From assembly GCA_031270145.1 (NCBI GenBank), contig JAISYD010000335.1, positions 1 to 10,134 on the forward strand: a stretch of DNA of 10,134 bases. The letters are read 5' to 3'. The notes beneath the pieces were generated by a model. The model saw nothing but the letters and a program-made list of their open reading frames with translations, did not search any database and had not been told where the DNA came from. Position numbers and translations under genes: made by a program. Below are positions 1 through 6,524 of this stretch, piece after piece. Numbering within the stretch: the stretch's first letter is position 1; each line of letters opens with the position of its first letter. This stretch comes from Planctomycetota bacterium (GTDB lineage: Bacteria > Planctomycetota > SZUA-567).

Positions 1-258
1 GAACCAGAGCCAGAGCCCGAGCCAACTCCCGAACCGGAGCCGGATCCCGAGCCAGAGCCAACTCCCGGACCGGAGCCGGAACCAGAATCCAAGAGTGAGC
101 CAACTCCCGAACCCGAGCCAGAGCCCGAGTCAACTCCCGAACCGGAGCCGGATCCCGAGCCCGAGCCAATTCCCGAACCGGAACCGGAACCAGAATCCAA
201 GATTGAGCCAACTCCCGAACCCGAGCCAGAACCCGAGCCGATTCCCGAGCCCGAGCCG
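1..258 (+). repeat. Imperfect 108-bp tandem repeat encoding a Pro/Glu linker
   Basis: Two full 108-bp units lie at 25-132 and 133-240 and differ at 8 positions by my hand alignment. A partial third copy begins at 241, and bases 1-24 match the end of a preceding unit, so the array continues upstream. Each unit encodes 36 residues built from three 12-residue sub-blocks, each itself a run of six-base GAGCCN-type (Glu-Pro) steps. The period is a multiple of three, so copy-number change would lengthen or shorten the linker without shifting frame. Confidence 0.85.
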
Positions 259-840
259 CCGTCGGCGCCCGAATTTCCGCCGGATCTGGAAGCGGCCGAT
301 GTTTCCGAGCCGCTTCCAGAGACTGAGGAATTGGCAAGGCCGGAGTCGTCGCCTCCGGCAACCGCCGTCCCCGCCTCTCGGCCCCGCCGGGAGCCGCCGC
401 CCATTAAAAATATTACCGACTATGCCAATAAGATCAGCTCAACCGCTGGATCGGCTGGCGGGGCGCCGCCCAGGCGGAATCGGTACAGCGGAGTGAACCT
501 GCTGAACAACGGCGACCCGATCATGAATCTGCTGAAGCATCGCTATGGCGAATACATGGGGAAAATGGAGCGGCAATTGCAGGCGTCGCTGCTTCGGCAG
601 ATGATCCTGAAGCCTTTAGATTATGCCAGGGGGCAAATCAAGATACGCTTCGGGGTGGGACCGGATGGCGTCCTCACTTATCAGACCACGGTTTTCCCCG
701 CCGACGGCAGCCTTGAATTGGAACGGATTCTGGCCGAGAGTACGGTTCGGGAGGCCGCCTCTTTCGATCCCATGACGCCGAACATGCTAAAGGATCTTGA
801 TCTGTTCCAGAATATGACCGTGCTGGTCATTCTTTATTGA
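1..840 (+). CDS. TonB/TolA-like energy-transducing protein, C-terminal part (5' end outside window)
   Basis: The frame is open from base 1, so the N-terminus, where a TonB-type membrane anchor would lie, is missing; 279 codons are visible before TGA. Codons 1 to about 86 are almost pure Glu-Pro dipeptides with Thr-Pro, Asp-Pro and Glu-Ser-Lys interruptions, the kind of stiff extended linker TonB uses to span the periplasm. A Ser/Pro/Arg-rich stretch follows. The last 100 or so residues look like a TonB/TolA C-terminal domain: a YGEYMGKMERQL helix, a strand GQIKIRFGVGPDGVL, then a TVFPADGSLELERIL segment, an AASFDPMTP turn and a final hydrophobic strand. By family knowledge such proteins couple inner-membrane energy to outer-membrane receptors or envelope integrity. 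ExbB/ExbD or Tol partners are not in view. The linker is acidic only; the Lys-Pro half seen in enterobacterial TonB is absent here. TolA-like or another envelope-spanning protein is possible. Confidence 0.62.
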   Translation, partial: EPEPEPEPTPEPEPDPEPEPTPGPEPEPESKSEPTPEPEPEPESTPEPEPDPEPEPIPEPEPEPESKIEPTPEPEPEPEPIPEPEPPSAPEFPPDLEAADVSEPLPETEELARPESSPPATAVPASRPRREPPPIKNITDYANKISSTAGSAGGAPPRRNRYSGVNLLNNGDPIMNLLKHRYGEYMGKMERQLQASLLRQMILKPLDYARGQIKIRFGVGPDGVLTYQTTVFPADGSLELERILAESTVREAASFDPMTPNMLKDLDLFQNMTVLVILY

Positions 841-2257
841 TGTTCACCAGCATCAGGTTGTCGGCCCCGCCCACCGTGGCGAAGCTGCCGCCGCTGACCA
901 GGATGGCCCGGTCGCCAGGCTTGGCCAGCCCCAACTGCAAAAAATACCGGCAAGCGGCGGCCGAGAAGGCTCGCTGATCCTGGATCTCCGGCGCGTGGAT
1001 CGGAATCACGCCCCAGTAGAGATGGAGCCGCCGGGCCGAGTCGGCGTCGGGGGTGAAGGCGACGATGGGGGCGAAGGGCCTGGCCTTGGAGAGGAACAGG
1101 GCGGTGCCGCCGGTGCGGGTGGAGACGCCTATGACCTTGATCCGCAGATCCTTCGACAGGCGGAGGGTGGCCCGACCCAGGGCGTCCTGCAGGGGATTTT
1201 CTGAGGAAATGTCCGATGTCCAGTCCCATTTCGGCGGATGCGACTCCAGGTACTCCTCCGTCACCTCGGCGATTGACGACATCATCCGCACCGCCCCCAC
1301 CGGATCGAAGCCGGCGGCGGTTTCCCCGGAAAGCATGACCGCGTCCGAGCCATCGACGATGGCGTTCGCCACATCCGACACCTCGGCCCGAGTGGGTATG
1401 CTGTTGCTGGTCATGGATTCGAGCATCTGGGTGGCGGTGATGACGTAGCGGTCCTGCGAGTTCGCCAGACGGATCAGGTGCTTCTGGAGCATGGGGACGC
1501 GCTGGATCGGCATTTCGATGCCTAAATCCCCCCGGGCCACCATGATGCCGTCGGCGCTTTTGACGATTTCATCTATCCGGTCGATCGCCTCGGGTTTTTC
1601 AATCTTGGCGATCACCCTGGCCGCCGAGCCGGCGTAGGACAGGATTTGCCGCACCGGCCGGAGATCCTCCGGCCGCCGGATGAAGGACAGGGCGACAAAA
1701 TCGACCTTGAGGGAGATGCCGAGGCGCAGATCGTCGATATCCTTGGGCGTCACCGAGGGGCAGGACACCTCCACCCCCGGCAGGTTCATGCCCTTGTGAT
1801 CCTTGAGCAGGCCGCCCCGGACGACCCGGGCCCGGATTTTCGCCTTGCCGTCCGTCTCCAGCGCCGCCAGTTCGAGCTTGCCGTCGTCGAGCAGTATCCG
1901 GTTGCCGGGCTTGACGTCGCCCGGCAGCGCCTCGTATTGGGTCTGGAATTGCTCCGGCGTCCCCTCAATCTCGTGGGTGACGATGAGGGTTTCCTGTCCG
2001 GCGGCCAATTCCACCCCGCCGTCCCGCATGCGCCCCACCCTGACCTTGGGACCGCAAAGATCCTGGAGGATGGCGACGTTCCGATCCAGCCCCTTTGCGG
2101 CCTGGCGGATGTGCTCCACCGTCCGCCGGTGCGAATTGTGCCCGCCGTGCGAGAAATTGAGGCGGAAGACATTGACGCCGGCCTGGATCAGGCTGGTCAG
2201 GGTTTCCAGGCTGTCGCTGGCCGGGCCGATGGTGGCGACGATCTTGGTGTGGCGCAT
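827..2257 (-). CDS. pyk: Pyruvate kinase, predicted K+-independent type
   Basis: This 476-aa enzyme converts phosphoenolpyruvate and ADP to pyruvate and ATP, the last step of glycolysis, in the cytoplasm. Length and motifs fit the family throughout: TKIVATIGPAS at the N-terminus, NVFRLNFSHG (substrate/metal-binding region), a B-domain from about residue 72 to 170, VIAKIEKPEA with catalytic Lys218 and Mg-binding Glu220, MVARGDLGIEMP, TATQMLESM, and PTRAEVSDVANAIVDG. The C-terminal domain is complete. In the segment at 66-75 (DLCGPKVRVG) the residues matching rabbit-muscle 113, 117 and 120 are Leu, Lys and Val, the set linked to K+-independent enzymes; position 114 is Cys where Gln is usual. 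The start is the ATG at 2257, with AAAGGA 11 nt upstream. An ATG at 2269 overlaps that Shine-Dalgarno, and the longer frame up to 2311 runs into phoH. It lies 19 nt after phoH, probably in the same transcript, and its 3' end overlaps the TonB-like gene tail to tail. Confidence 0.96.
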   Translation of the reverse strand: MRHTKIVATIGPASDSLETLTSLIQAGVNVFRLNFSHGGHNSHRRTVEHIRQAAKGLDRNVAILQDLCGPKVRVGRMRDGGVELAAGQETLIVTHEIEGTPEQFQTQYEALPGDVKPGNRILLDDGKLELAALETDGKAKIRARVVRGGLLKDHKGMNLPGVEVSCPSVTPKDIDDLRLGISLKVDFVALSFIRRPEDLRPVRQILSYAGSAARVIAKIEKPEAIDRIDEIVKSADGIMVARGDLGIEMPIQRVPMLQKHLIRLANSQDRYVITATQMLESMTSNSIPTRAEVSDVANAIVDGSDAVMLSGETAAGFDPVGAVRMMSSIAEVTEEYLESHPPKWDWTSDISSENPLQDALGRATLRLSKDLRIKVIGVSTRTGGTALFLSKARPFAPIVAFTPDADSARRLHLYWGVIPIHAPEIQDQRAFSAAACRYFLQLGLAKPGDRAILVSGGSFATVGGADNLMLVNINKE

Positions 2258-2276
2258 GTTTGTCCCCATCCTTTCT

Positions 2277-3230
2277 TTACCTGTCCGCCGCTTTTCTGTC
2301 GCCCTGGTCATAGGCGGCGACGATCCGTTTGACCAGGGGGTGGCGGACGATGTCCTCCCCGGTCAGGCGCATGATCCCGATGTCCGGGATGCCGTCCAGG
2401 ATGCCGACGGCGTGGACCAGCCCGGAGCCCTGGGGGCTGGCCGCCAAATCGACCTGGGTGAGGTCGCCGGTGACCACGCAGCGCGATTGTTCCCCCAGGC
2501 GGGTCAGGAGCATCCGCATTTGGCCGGGGGTGGTGTTCTGGGCCTCGTCCAGGATGACGAAGGAGCGGGCCAGGGTGCGGCCGCGCATATAGGCGAGGGG
2601 CGCCACCTCGAGGATGCCGGTTTCGGTAAAATTGGCCAGTTGCCGCCGGGAGATCATGTCGTCCAGGGCGTCGTAAATCGGCTTGAGGTAGGGGTCGACC
2701 TTTTCCCGCAAATCGCCCGGCAGGAAGCCCAGGTGCTCGCCCGCCTCCACGGCCGGACGGGTGAGCACCACGCGCTTGACCTCGCCGTAGCGGAGCGCCT
2801 CGGCGGCGCAGGCCACCGCGAGATAGGTCTTGCCCGAGCCGGCCGGCCCCAGGCCGAAGACCAGGCTGTGGTTGCGGATGCGGCGGATGTATTCAGCCTG
2901 GTTCGGGGAGCGGGCGACGATGCGGAGGCGGTCGGTGAAAATCACTCCCGGAACGCGGCATCTCTCCGCTTCCTCGCCCCTGGCCTCCATGAGCGTGGAC
3001 AACTCCTCGGCGACGTAGGCCTGCCCCTTGTCGATGGCCTCCAGCATCCGCTCGATGACGTTCAGGGCCCGGCCCACCGCCGGCTCGTCCCCGTCGATGA
3101 GGAGTCGGCCCTTCCGGGCCACCAAGTTCACGCCCAGTTCCGCCTTAAGCAGGCGGAAATGCCCGTCGTTCGGGCCGAAAAGCAGGCGCTGGCGCTCCAC
3201 GTCCGGCGGCAGGTGTATTTCGGTTCGCAT
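2277..3230 (-). CDS. phoH: PhoH-family ATPase (PhoH/YbeZ-like)
   Basis: This is a 317-aa cytoplasmic P-loop ATPase of the PhoH/PhoL (YbeZ) family, normal in length. The N-terminal 90 residues have the KH-like region of the family. The ATPase core has Walker A GPAGSGKT at 128-135, VVLTRPAVEAGEHLGFLPGD at 154-173 (strongly diagnostic of PhoH), the APLAYMRGRTL segment, Walker B VILDEAQN at 225-232, and TGDLTQVDL at 254-262. PhoH proteins are associated with RNA metabolism and phosphate- or stress-related regulation, but the exact activity is not settled. The usual neighbour ybeY, an rRNA-processing endonuclease gene, is not next to it; pyk follows after 19 nt. The ATG at 3230 has only a weak, rather distant GAGGA upstream. 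The gene is probably read together with mmsA or from a promoter in the hairpin-containing gap. Confidence 0.94.
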   Translation of the reverse strand: MRTEIHLPPDVERQRLLFGPNDGHFRLLKAELGVNLVARKGRLLIDGDEPAVGRALNVIERMLEAIDKGQAYVAEELSTLMEARGEEAERCRVPGVIFTDRLRIVARSPNQAEYIRRIRNHSLVFGLGPAGSGKTYLAVACAAEALRYGEVKRVVLTRPAVEAGEHLGFLPGDLREKVDPYLKPIYDALDDMISRRQLANFTETGILEVAPLAYMRGRTLARSFVILDEAQNTTPGQMRMLLTRLGEQSRCVVTGDLTQVDLAASPQGSGLVHAVGILDGIPDIGIMRLTGEDIVRHPLVKRIVAAYDQGDRKAADR

Positions 3231-3258
3231 GGCTTTGGGGAATCCTCAGGTCCGCCGC

Positions 3259-3329
3259 CGCGGCCGGCCGGCAAAAGGCGCCATGACGGTTGCATCCGCC
3301 ACGGCGCCTCGATTGCCTGGCCGGCCGCG
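3259..3329. repeat. Long GC-rich imperfect inverted repeat (71-nt hairpin) between mmsA and phoH
   Basis: The arms pair in three blocks: 3259-3269 with 3319-3329 (11 bp, CGCGGCCGGCC), 3270-3274 with 3313-3317 (5 bp, GGCAA/TTGCC), and 3276-3282 with 3303-3309 (7 bp, AGGCGCC). A single-base bulge and a small asymmetric internal loop interrupt them, and a 20-nt loop (3283-3302) closes the hairpin. It sits 19 nt past the mmsA stop and 28 nt before the phoH start in the direction of transcription. No T-run follows on the minus strand, so it is not a classical intrinsic terminator. It could be a REP-like element, a 3' mRNA-stabilising structure or an attenuator. Confidence 0.72.
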
Positions 3330-3348
3330 TGCTTCTCCGGCGGCTAAA

Positions 3349-4854
3349 TCAGATGGTGCCGTCCCAGGTGGACACCTTGGTCGACTTCATTTCCTCCTCG
3401 TCGAACCAGTGGGTGGTGACGCACTTGGATTCGGTGTAGAAGCGGACGCCGTCCTTGCCGAGGCAGTGCAGGTCGCCGAAGAACGACTGCTTGTGCCCGG
3501 CGAAGGGGAAAAAGCCGACCGGAACCGGGATGCCGACGTTCACGCCGACCATGCCGCCGTGGGTGTGGCGGACGAACTCGCGGGCGTAGAAGCCGTTCTG
3601 GGTGTAGATGACCGAGCCGTTGGCGAAGGGGTTGTCGTTCATCAGCTTCAGGCCCTCGTTGAAGGACTTGCAGCGCTTGACGCAGAGCACCGGGCCGAAG
3701 ATCTCCCGCTGCCCCACCGTCATTTCCGGGGTGACGTGATCGAGGATGGTGGGGCCGACGTAGAAACCCTTCTCGAAGCCCTTGACCACATAGTCGCGGC
3801 CGTCCAGCACCAGCTTGGCCCCTTCCGCCACGCCCTTGGCTATCCAGTCGCACACCGCCTTCTTGTGCTCGGCCGAATAGACCGGGCCCAACTGGGTGTC
3901 CTTCTCGTAGGCCGGCCCCACCTTCATCTTCTTGGCGAGTTCCAGCAGCTTGGCCACCAGCTTGTCGGCGATGGCCTCCTCCGCCATCACCACCGGCAGG
4001 GCCATGCAGCGCTCGCCGGCGCAGCCGTAGGTGGCGTTGATGATGCCGGCGGCGGTGCGGTCGATGGGGGCGTCGGCCATGACCAGGGCGTGGTTCTTGG
4101 CCTCGGTCAGGCACTGGACCCGCTTGCCGGCGGCGGCGGCCTGGGCGTAGATTTTGGCGCCCACCTCGGTGGAGCCCACGAAGGACACGCCTTTGACCAG
4201 CGGGTTGCCGATAAGCTCGGGGATGACTTCGCGGTCGCAGGATACGATGTTCAAAACCCCTTCCGGCAAACCGGCCTCGCGGTAGAGGTCGATGGCCCTG
4301 AGCGAGGTCATGGGGGTGGCGCCGGCCACCTTCAGGACCATGGTGTTGCCGCAGGCGATGCAGAGCGGGGCCATCCAGCCCAGCGGGATCATGGCCGGGA
4401 AGTTGAAGGGGGAGATGCCGGCGAAAACCCCGAGTGGCTCGCGGTAAAGTGTGGTGTCATAACCTTTTGACGCATCCATGAGGGATTCGCCCAGCATCAG
4501 GTTGCAGATGCCGGAGGCGTGCTCGGTGGCTTCCTTGACCTTGAGGATGTCGCCTTGGGACTCGACCCAGTTCTTGCCGTGTTCCCTGGCGCAGAGCAAG
4601 GTCAGCTCGTCCATATGCTTTTCCAGCAGGTCGCGCATCCTGAAGAGCACTTGGGTTCTCTTGATGGGCGGGGTGGCGGCCCAGCCGTGGTAGGCTTTGT
4701 AAGCGGCTTCGATGGCGGCCTTGACCTCGTCCGAGGTGCAGCGCGGACATTTGGCCTGGAGTTCGCCGGTGGACGGGTTGTAAACGTCGTAGAATTTCTT
4801 GGTCTTGGACTCGACATACTTGTTGTTCACGTAGTACTTGAGCGTTTCCGTCAT
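3349..4854 (-). CDS. mmsA: Methylmalonate-semialdehyde dehydrogenase (CoA-acylating)
   Basis: This 501-aa aldehyde dehydrogenase superfamily enzyme oxidatively decarboxylates methylmalonate or malonate semialdehyde with NAD+ and CoA to propionyl-CoA or acetyl-CoA, a step in valine, pyrimidine or inositol breakdown (the IolA reaction). Visible marks are SPFNFPAMIPLGW at 148-160 (a classic MMSDH string), the NAD-binding turn SFVGSTEVG near 224-232, and the catalytic cysteine block CAGERCMALPVV with Cys283. QREIFGPVL and VGVNVGIPVPVGFFPFAGHKQSFFGD near the C-terminus also match. Around 249-256 the protein reads LTEAKNHA where MMSDHs usually read LGGAKNH. The length fits the family. The start at 4854 is set by GGAGGGA six nt upstream; the longer frame from 4875 would place that Shine-Dalgarno inside the gene. 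No other valine or inositol genes are adjacent, so the substrate route is not fixed by context. Confidence 0.95.
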   Translation of the reverse strand: MTETLKYYVNNKYVESKTKKFYDVYNPSTGELQAKCPRCTSDEVKAAIEAAYKAYHGWAATPPIKRTQVLFRMRDLLEKHMDELTLLCAREHGKNWVESQGDILKVKEATEHASGICNLMLGESLMDASKGYDTTLYREPLGVFAGISPFNFPAMIPLGWMAPLCIACGNTMVLKVAGATPMTSLRAIDLYREAGLPEGVLNIVSCDREVIPELIGNPLVKGVSFVGSTEVGAKIYAQAAAAGKRVQCLTEAKNHALVMADAPIDRTAAGIINATYGCAGERCMALPVVMAEEAIADKLVAKLLELAKKMKVGPAYEKDTQLGPVYSAEHKKAVCDWIAKGVAEGAKLVLDGRDYVVKGFEKGFYVGPTILDHVTPEMTVGQREIFGPVLCVKRCKSFNEGLKLMNDNPFANGSVIYTQNGFYAREFVRHTHGGMVGVNVGIPVPVGFFPFAGHKQSFFGDLHCLGKDGVRFYTESKCVTTHWFDEEEMKSTKVSTWDGTI

Positions 4855-4860
4855 TTGTCT

Positions 4861-4867
4861 TCCCTCC
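4861..4867 (-). promoter_or_regulatory. Ribosome binding site of mmsA
   Basis: The minus strand reads GGAGGGA here, 6 nt before the ATG at 4854. It is a near-consensus Shine-Dalgarno and decides the start in favour of MTETLKYY over the upstream in-frame ATG at 4875. Confidence 0.8.
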
Positions 4868-4922
4868 GCTTCCAATTAAAAATCCCTCCGCCCTAGCATG
4901 GCGAAGCGGCATGAATCAAGGC

Positions 4923-4952
4923 ATGATACGCCGAATACGGCGAAAACGCCAA
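4923..4952 (-). promoter_or_regulatory. Candidate sigma70-like promoter for mmsA(-phoH-pyk)
   Basis: On the minus strand a -35-like TTGGCG (4947-4952) is followed by an 18-nt spacer and TATCAT (4923-4928), which has five of six matches to the -10 consensus. It lies about 70 nt upstream of the mmsA ATG in the 121-bp gap after the ExeA-like gene. A short GGCG-TTTT-CGCC inverted repeat (4939-4950) overlaps the -35 and spacer. Position and -10 quality are good, but the -35 is weak. Confidence 0.4.
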
Positions 4953-4975
4953 ATAAAAACATCGTGTCCAGCGCC

Positions 4976-5779
4976 CTACCAGCCGAGGTCGTCCGCCGCC
5001 TCCCGCGCCGCCTCGGCGTCGACCAGGGGGGCGGATTTCCCGAAGCCGGCGAGGAGGGAAAAGTCGGCCAGGTAATTCAGCCGCCGCGGCACGCCGGCCG
5101 CGTTTTCGATAATCACGTCCTCGGCCCCGCGGGTGAAGATGCCTTCCGAGCCGCCGGCCACCGCCAGGCGGTGGCGGAGGTAGTCCCGCGACTCGTCCGG
5201 GGATAGTCCGGACAGGTGGCATTGGAAGGCCAGGCGCTGGGCGAACTGCGGCAACGCCGCCACCCGCTCCCGCAATTCCGGCTGGCCCACCAGCACCAGG
5301 CTGAGGGAAAAGCTCCGATCCCGCTGGAAATTGAGGAGGAGGCGCACTTCCTCCAGCGTCTCGCCGCTGTGTATGGTCTGGCCCTCGTCCACGATTACCA
5401 GGGTGGAGGCGCCCCGTCGGCTGGTGTGGCGGAGAAATTCCCCCAGCGTGTCCAGCATGCGGACCTTGGACCAGCCGGAGATGTTCCGGAAACCGAATTG
5501 ACCCAGGATTTCCCCCAACAGCTCGGTCGGCTGGAGGTTCGGATAGGCCACCAGCGCCGCCTCGAAGCGGGCCGGATCCAACTCGTCCAGCATCACCCGG
5601 GTGAGCAGGGTTTTGCCGCAGCCGCAATCGCCGGTCAGCAGCATGGCGCCCTGGCCCTCGGTCACCACGTAGAGGGCCCGCGCCAGGGCCTCCTCATACT
5701 GCCGGGAGAAGAAAAGATAGTGCGGATCCGGGGTGTTGCGGAAGGGCTTGTCGGCCAGCCTCCAATATTCCTCGTACAT
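4976..5779 (-). CDS. ExeA/GspA-like AAA+ ATPase
   Basis: This 267-aa ATPase belongs to the ExeA/GspA/MshM family. The N-terminus has the family entry motif (YWRLADKPFRNTPDPHYLFFS). Walker A is GDCGCGKT (50-57), with two cysteines unlike the usual GE-G-GKT; Walker B is LVIVDEGQ (127-134) with Gly where Ala is common. A sensor strand LVLVGQPEL (161-169), QRLAFQCHLSGLSPDES, and a GVPRRLNYL sensor-2 segment (229-237) follow. Family members drive secretin assembly, pilus biogenesis or related envelope work; close relatives (TniB/TnsC-like) serve transposons. Classical ExeA is longer, with a transmembrane segment and peptidoglycan-binding domain; here the protein ends after the AAA+ core. It follows the exported-protein gene by 4 nt with little Shine-Dalgarno of its own, suggesting translational coupling. 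No secretin, pilin or transposase gene is in view, so its target is unknown. Confidence 0.85.
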   Translation of the reverse strand: MYEEYWRLADKPFRNTPDPHYLFFSRQYEEALARALYVVTEGQGAMLLTGDCGCGKTLLTRVMLDELDPARFEAALVAYPNLQPTELLGEILGQFGFRNISGWSKVRMLDTLGEFLRHTSRRGASTLVIVDEGQTIHSGETLEEVRLLLNFQRDRSFSLSLVLVGQPELRERVAALPQFAQRLAFQCHLSGLSPDESRDYLRHRLAVAGGSEGIFTRGAEDVIIENAAGVPRRLNYLADFSLLAGFGKSAPLVDAEAAREAADDLGW

Positions 5780-5783
5780 GGGT

Positions 5784-6293
5784 TCAGGGCTGGAAGCCGT
5801 AATCGACCAACTCGGCGGCCGGGAACTCCGGATCCGAACTCCAGGACTTCACCAGCCCGCCGATCGGCAGTTCCGGGGAAATCCACAGCCGTATCTCGCG
5901 CTCGGGGTCGTCGTCGTCCCAGGCGATCGCCACCACCTGGAACTCCTTGTCCTTCACCGTCAGGCGCTCGCGGCTGATTTGCTTGGCCTTGTCCTCCAGG
6001 GCCGCCATGCGCGAGGCGAAGCGATCCAGCTTGATTTCGATGTCCCTGCTTTCCTCTTCCGTCCCGTCCGGGCCGAACTTCTCCATGCGCATCGTCAGCG
6101 TCTTGTCGTCGCCCTCGCCCTGGATATCGACCACCGAGAAGCGGGTCTGCTCGCCCGCCCGCGCGCCCGAAACGTCCTGGAACAGCAGCCATTCCCCGAC
6201 CTTGGCTTCGGGCAGGCGGTTGGGGATGTCTCCGGCCCGGACGGCCGTCGCCAGCCCGGCGGCAAGCAGGATTGCCAGTATGGATGTCCGCAT
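5784..6293 (-). CDS. Exported protein of unknown function
   Basis: This 169-aa protein begins with a clear Sec signal peptide: MRTS, a hydrophobic ILAILLAAGLATA core, and a likely cleavage site after AVRA (near residue 20). No lipobox cysteine is present, so it is predicted to be soluble periplasmic or surface-associated. The mature part alternates strands and charged turns, with GEWLLFQ near the start, a charged middle helix (about 92-115), and a C-terminal block with LTVKDKEFQVVAIAW, LWISPELPIGGLVKSW and ELVDYGF. I do not recognise a named family with certainty. The W-S-P-E-x-P-x-G-G-L-V-K string resembles a recurring ending in uncharacterised exported beta-rich proteins. It is the first gene of a two-gene unit with the ExeA-like ATPase, so the two may act together at the envelope. 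AAAGGAA lies a few nt upstream of the ATG, and a promoter candidate lies at 6371-6399. Confidence 0.75.
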   Translation of the reverse strand: MRTSILAILLAAGLATAVRAGDIPNRLPEAKVGEWLLFQDVSGARAGEQTRFSVVDIQGEGDDKTLTMRMEKFGPDGTEEESRDIEIKLDRFASRMAALEDKAKQISRERLTVKDKEFQVVAIAWDDDDPEREIRLWISPELPIGGLVKSWSSDPEFPAAELVDYGFQP

Positions 6294-6370
6294 GGGAAAT
6301 TCCTTTCCTGTAAAAATCCGATTCCGCCCGCGGTTGTCGCGGCGGCGTTAAGCGTCGTGCGCCGAAACGC

Positions 6371-6399
6371 AGTATAACAGGTTCGCCGCGGCGGCGCAA
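6371..6399 (-). promoter_or_regulatory. Candidate promoter for the exported protein / ExeA-like pair
   Basis: On the minus strand TTGCGC (6394-6399), a 17-nt spacer and TATACT (6371-6376, five of six to consensus) lie about 78 nt before the ATG at 6293. The spacer holds a GC-rich near-palindrome (GTTCGCCGC / GCGGCGCAAC, one bulge) that could be a protein site or chance in this GC-rich DNA. Confidence 0.5.
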
Positions 6400-6426
6400 C
6401 AGGGCTTTCCGGGCCAGGCCGTTTGC

Positions 6427-6482
6427 TTCGCCGCCGCCAAGCGATTCTATGGAATACCCCATTGGGGGGAAGAGGCGGCGAA
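6427..6482. repeat. Nested inverted repeats upstream of the helicase promoter
   Basis: A 9-bp perfect inverted repeat, TTCGCCGCC (6427-6435) and GGCGGCGAA (6474-6482), encloses two shorter ones: ATTC-TATG-GAAT (6444-6455) and CCCC-ATT-GGGG (6457-6467). The set ends 13 nt before the -35 box of the helicase promoter. It may be an operator region; the arms are short enough that chance is possible. Confidence 0.35.
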
Positions 6483-6495
6483 TATTTACTTCGTC

Positions 6496-6524
6496 TTGAC
6501 CGATCTTGTAATTCATGGTACAAT
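6496..6524 (+). promoter_or_regulatory. Sigma70-like promoter for the PLD-SNF2 helicase operon
   Basis: TTGACC (6496-6501), a spacer of exactly 17 nt and TACAAT (6519-6524) match the housekeeping consensus in five of six positions each. The surroundings are locally AT-rich in an otherwise GC-rich window. Transcription would start near 6531, giving a leader of about 43 nt. Purine-rich AAGGGGA and GCGGGGAA elements lie shortly before the ATG at 6574. This is the best promoter in the window. Confidence 0.72.

Noticed and set aside
1..258. The repeat array as a possible CRISPR array
   Set aside because: Units are contiguous, in frame, and lack unique spacers between conserved repeats; it is a protein-coding Pro/Glu tandem repeat.
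95..496. An Arg/Pro/Ser/Asn-rich frame overlapping the TonB-like linker
   Set aside because: It is the +1-shifted reading of the Glu-Pro repeat and stays open only because of the repeat. The frame continuing into the TonB-like domain is the coding one.
1646..3347. Long plus-strand frames opposite pyk and phoH
   Set aside because: They are antisense shadows of clear enzyme genes, rich in Arg/Pro/Ser or Gly/Asp/His, with no domain motifs or convincing ribosome binding sites.
3028..4470. A 480-codon plus-strand frame opposite mmsA, and a 256-codon overlapping minus-strand frame
   Set aside because: Low-complexity His/Gly/Ala/Val or Arg/Gly/His composition over a strongly supported MMSDH gene; both are GC-bias artefacts.
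4939..4950. GGCG-AAAA-CGCC hairpin after the ExeA-like gene as an intrinsic terminator
   Set aside because: The stem is only 4 bp and no T-run follows on the minus strand; it overlaps a better promoter candidate for mmsA.
4976..5779. The ExeA-like ATPase as a transposon TniB/TnsC protein
   Set aside because: The AAA+ families are related, but no transposase, terminal inverted repeats or TniQ-like gene is visible, and the neighbour is an exported protein.
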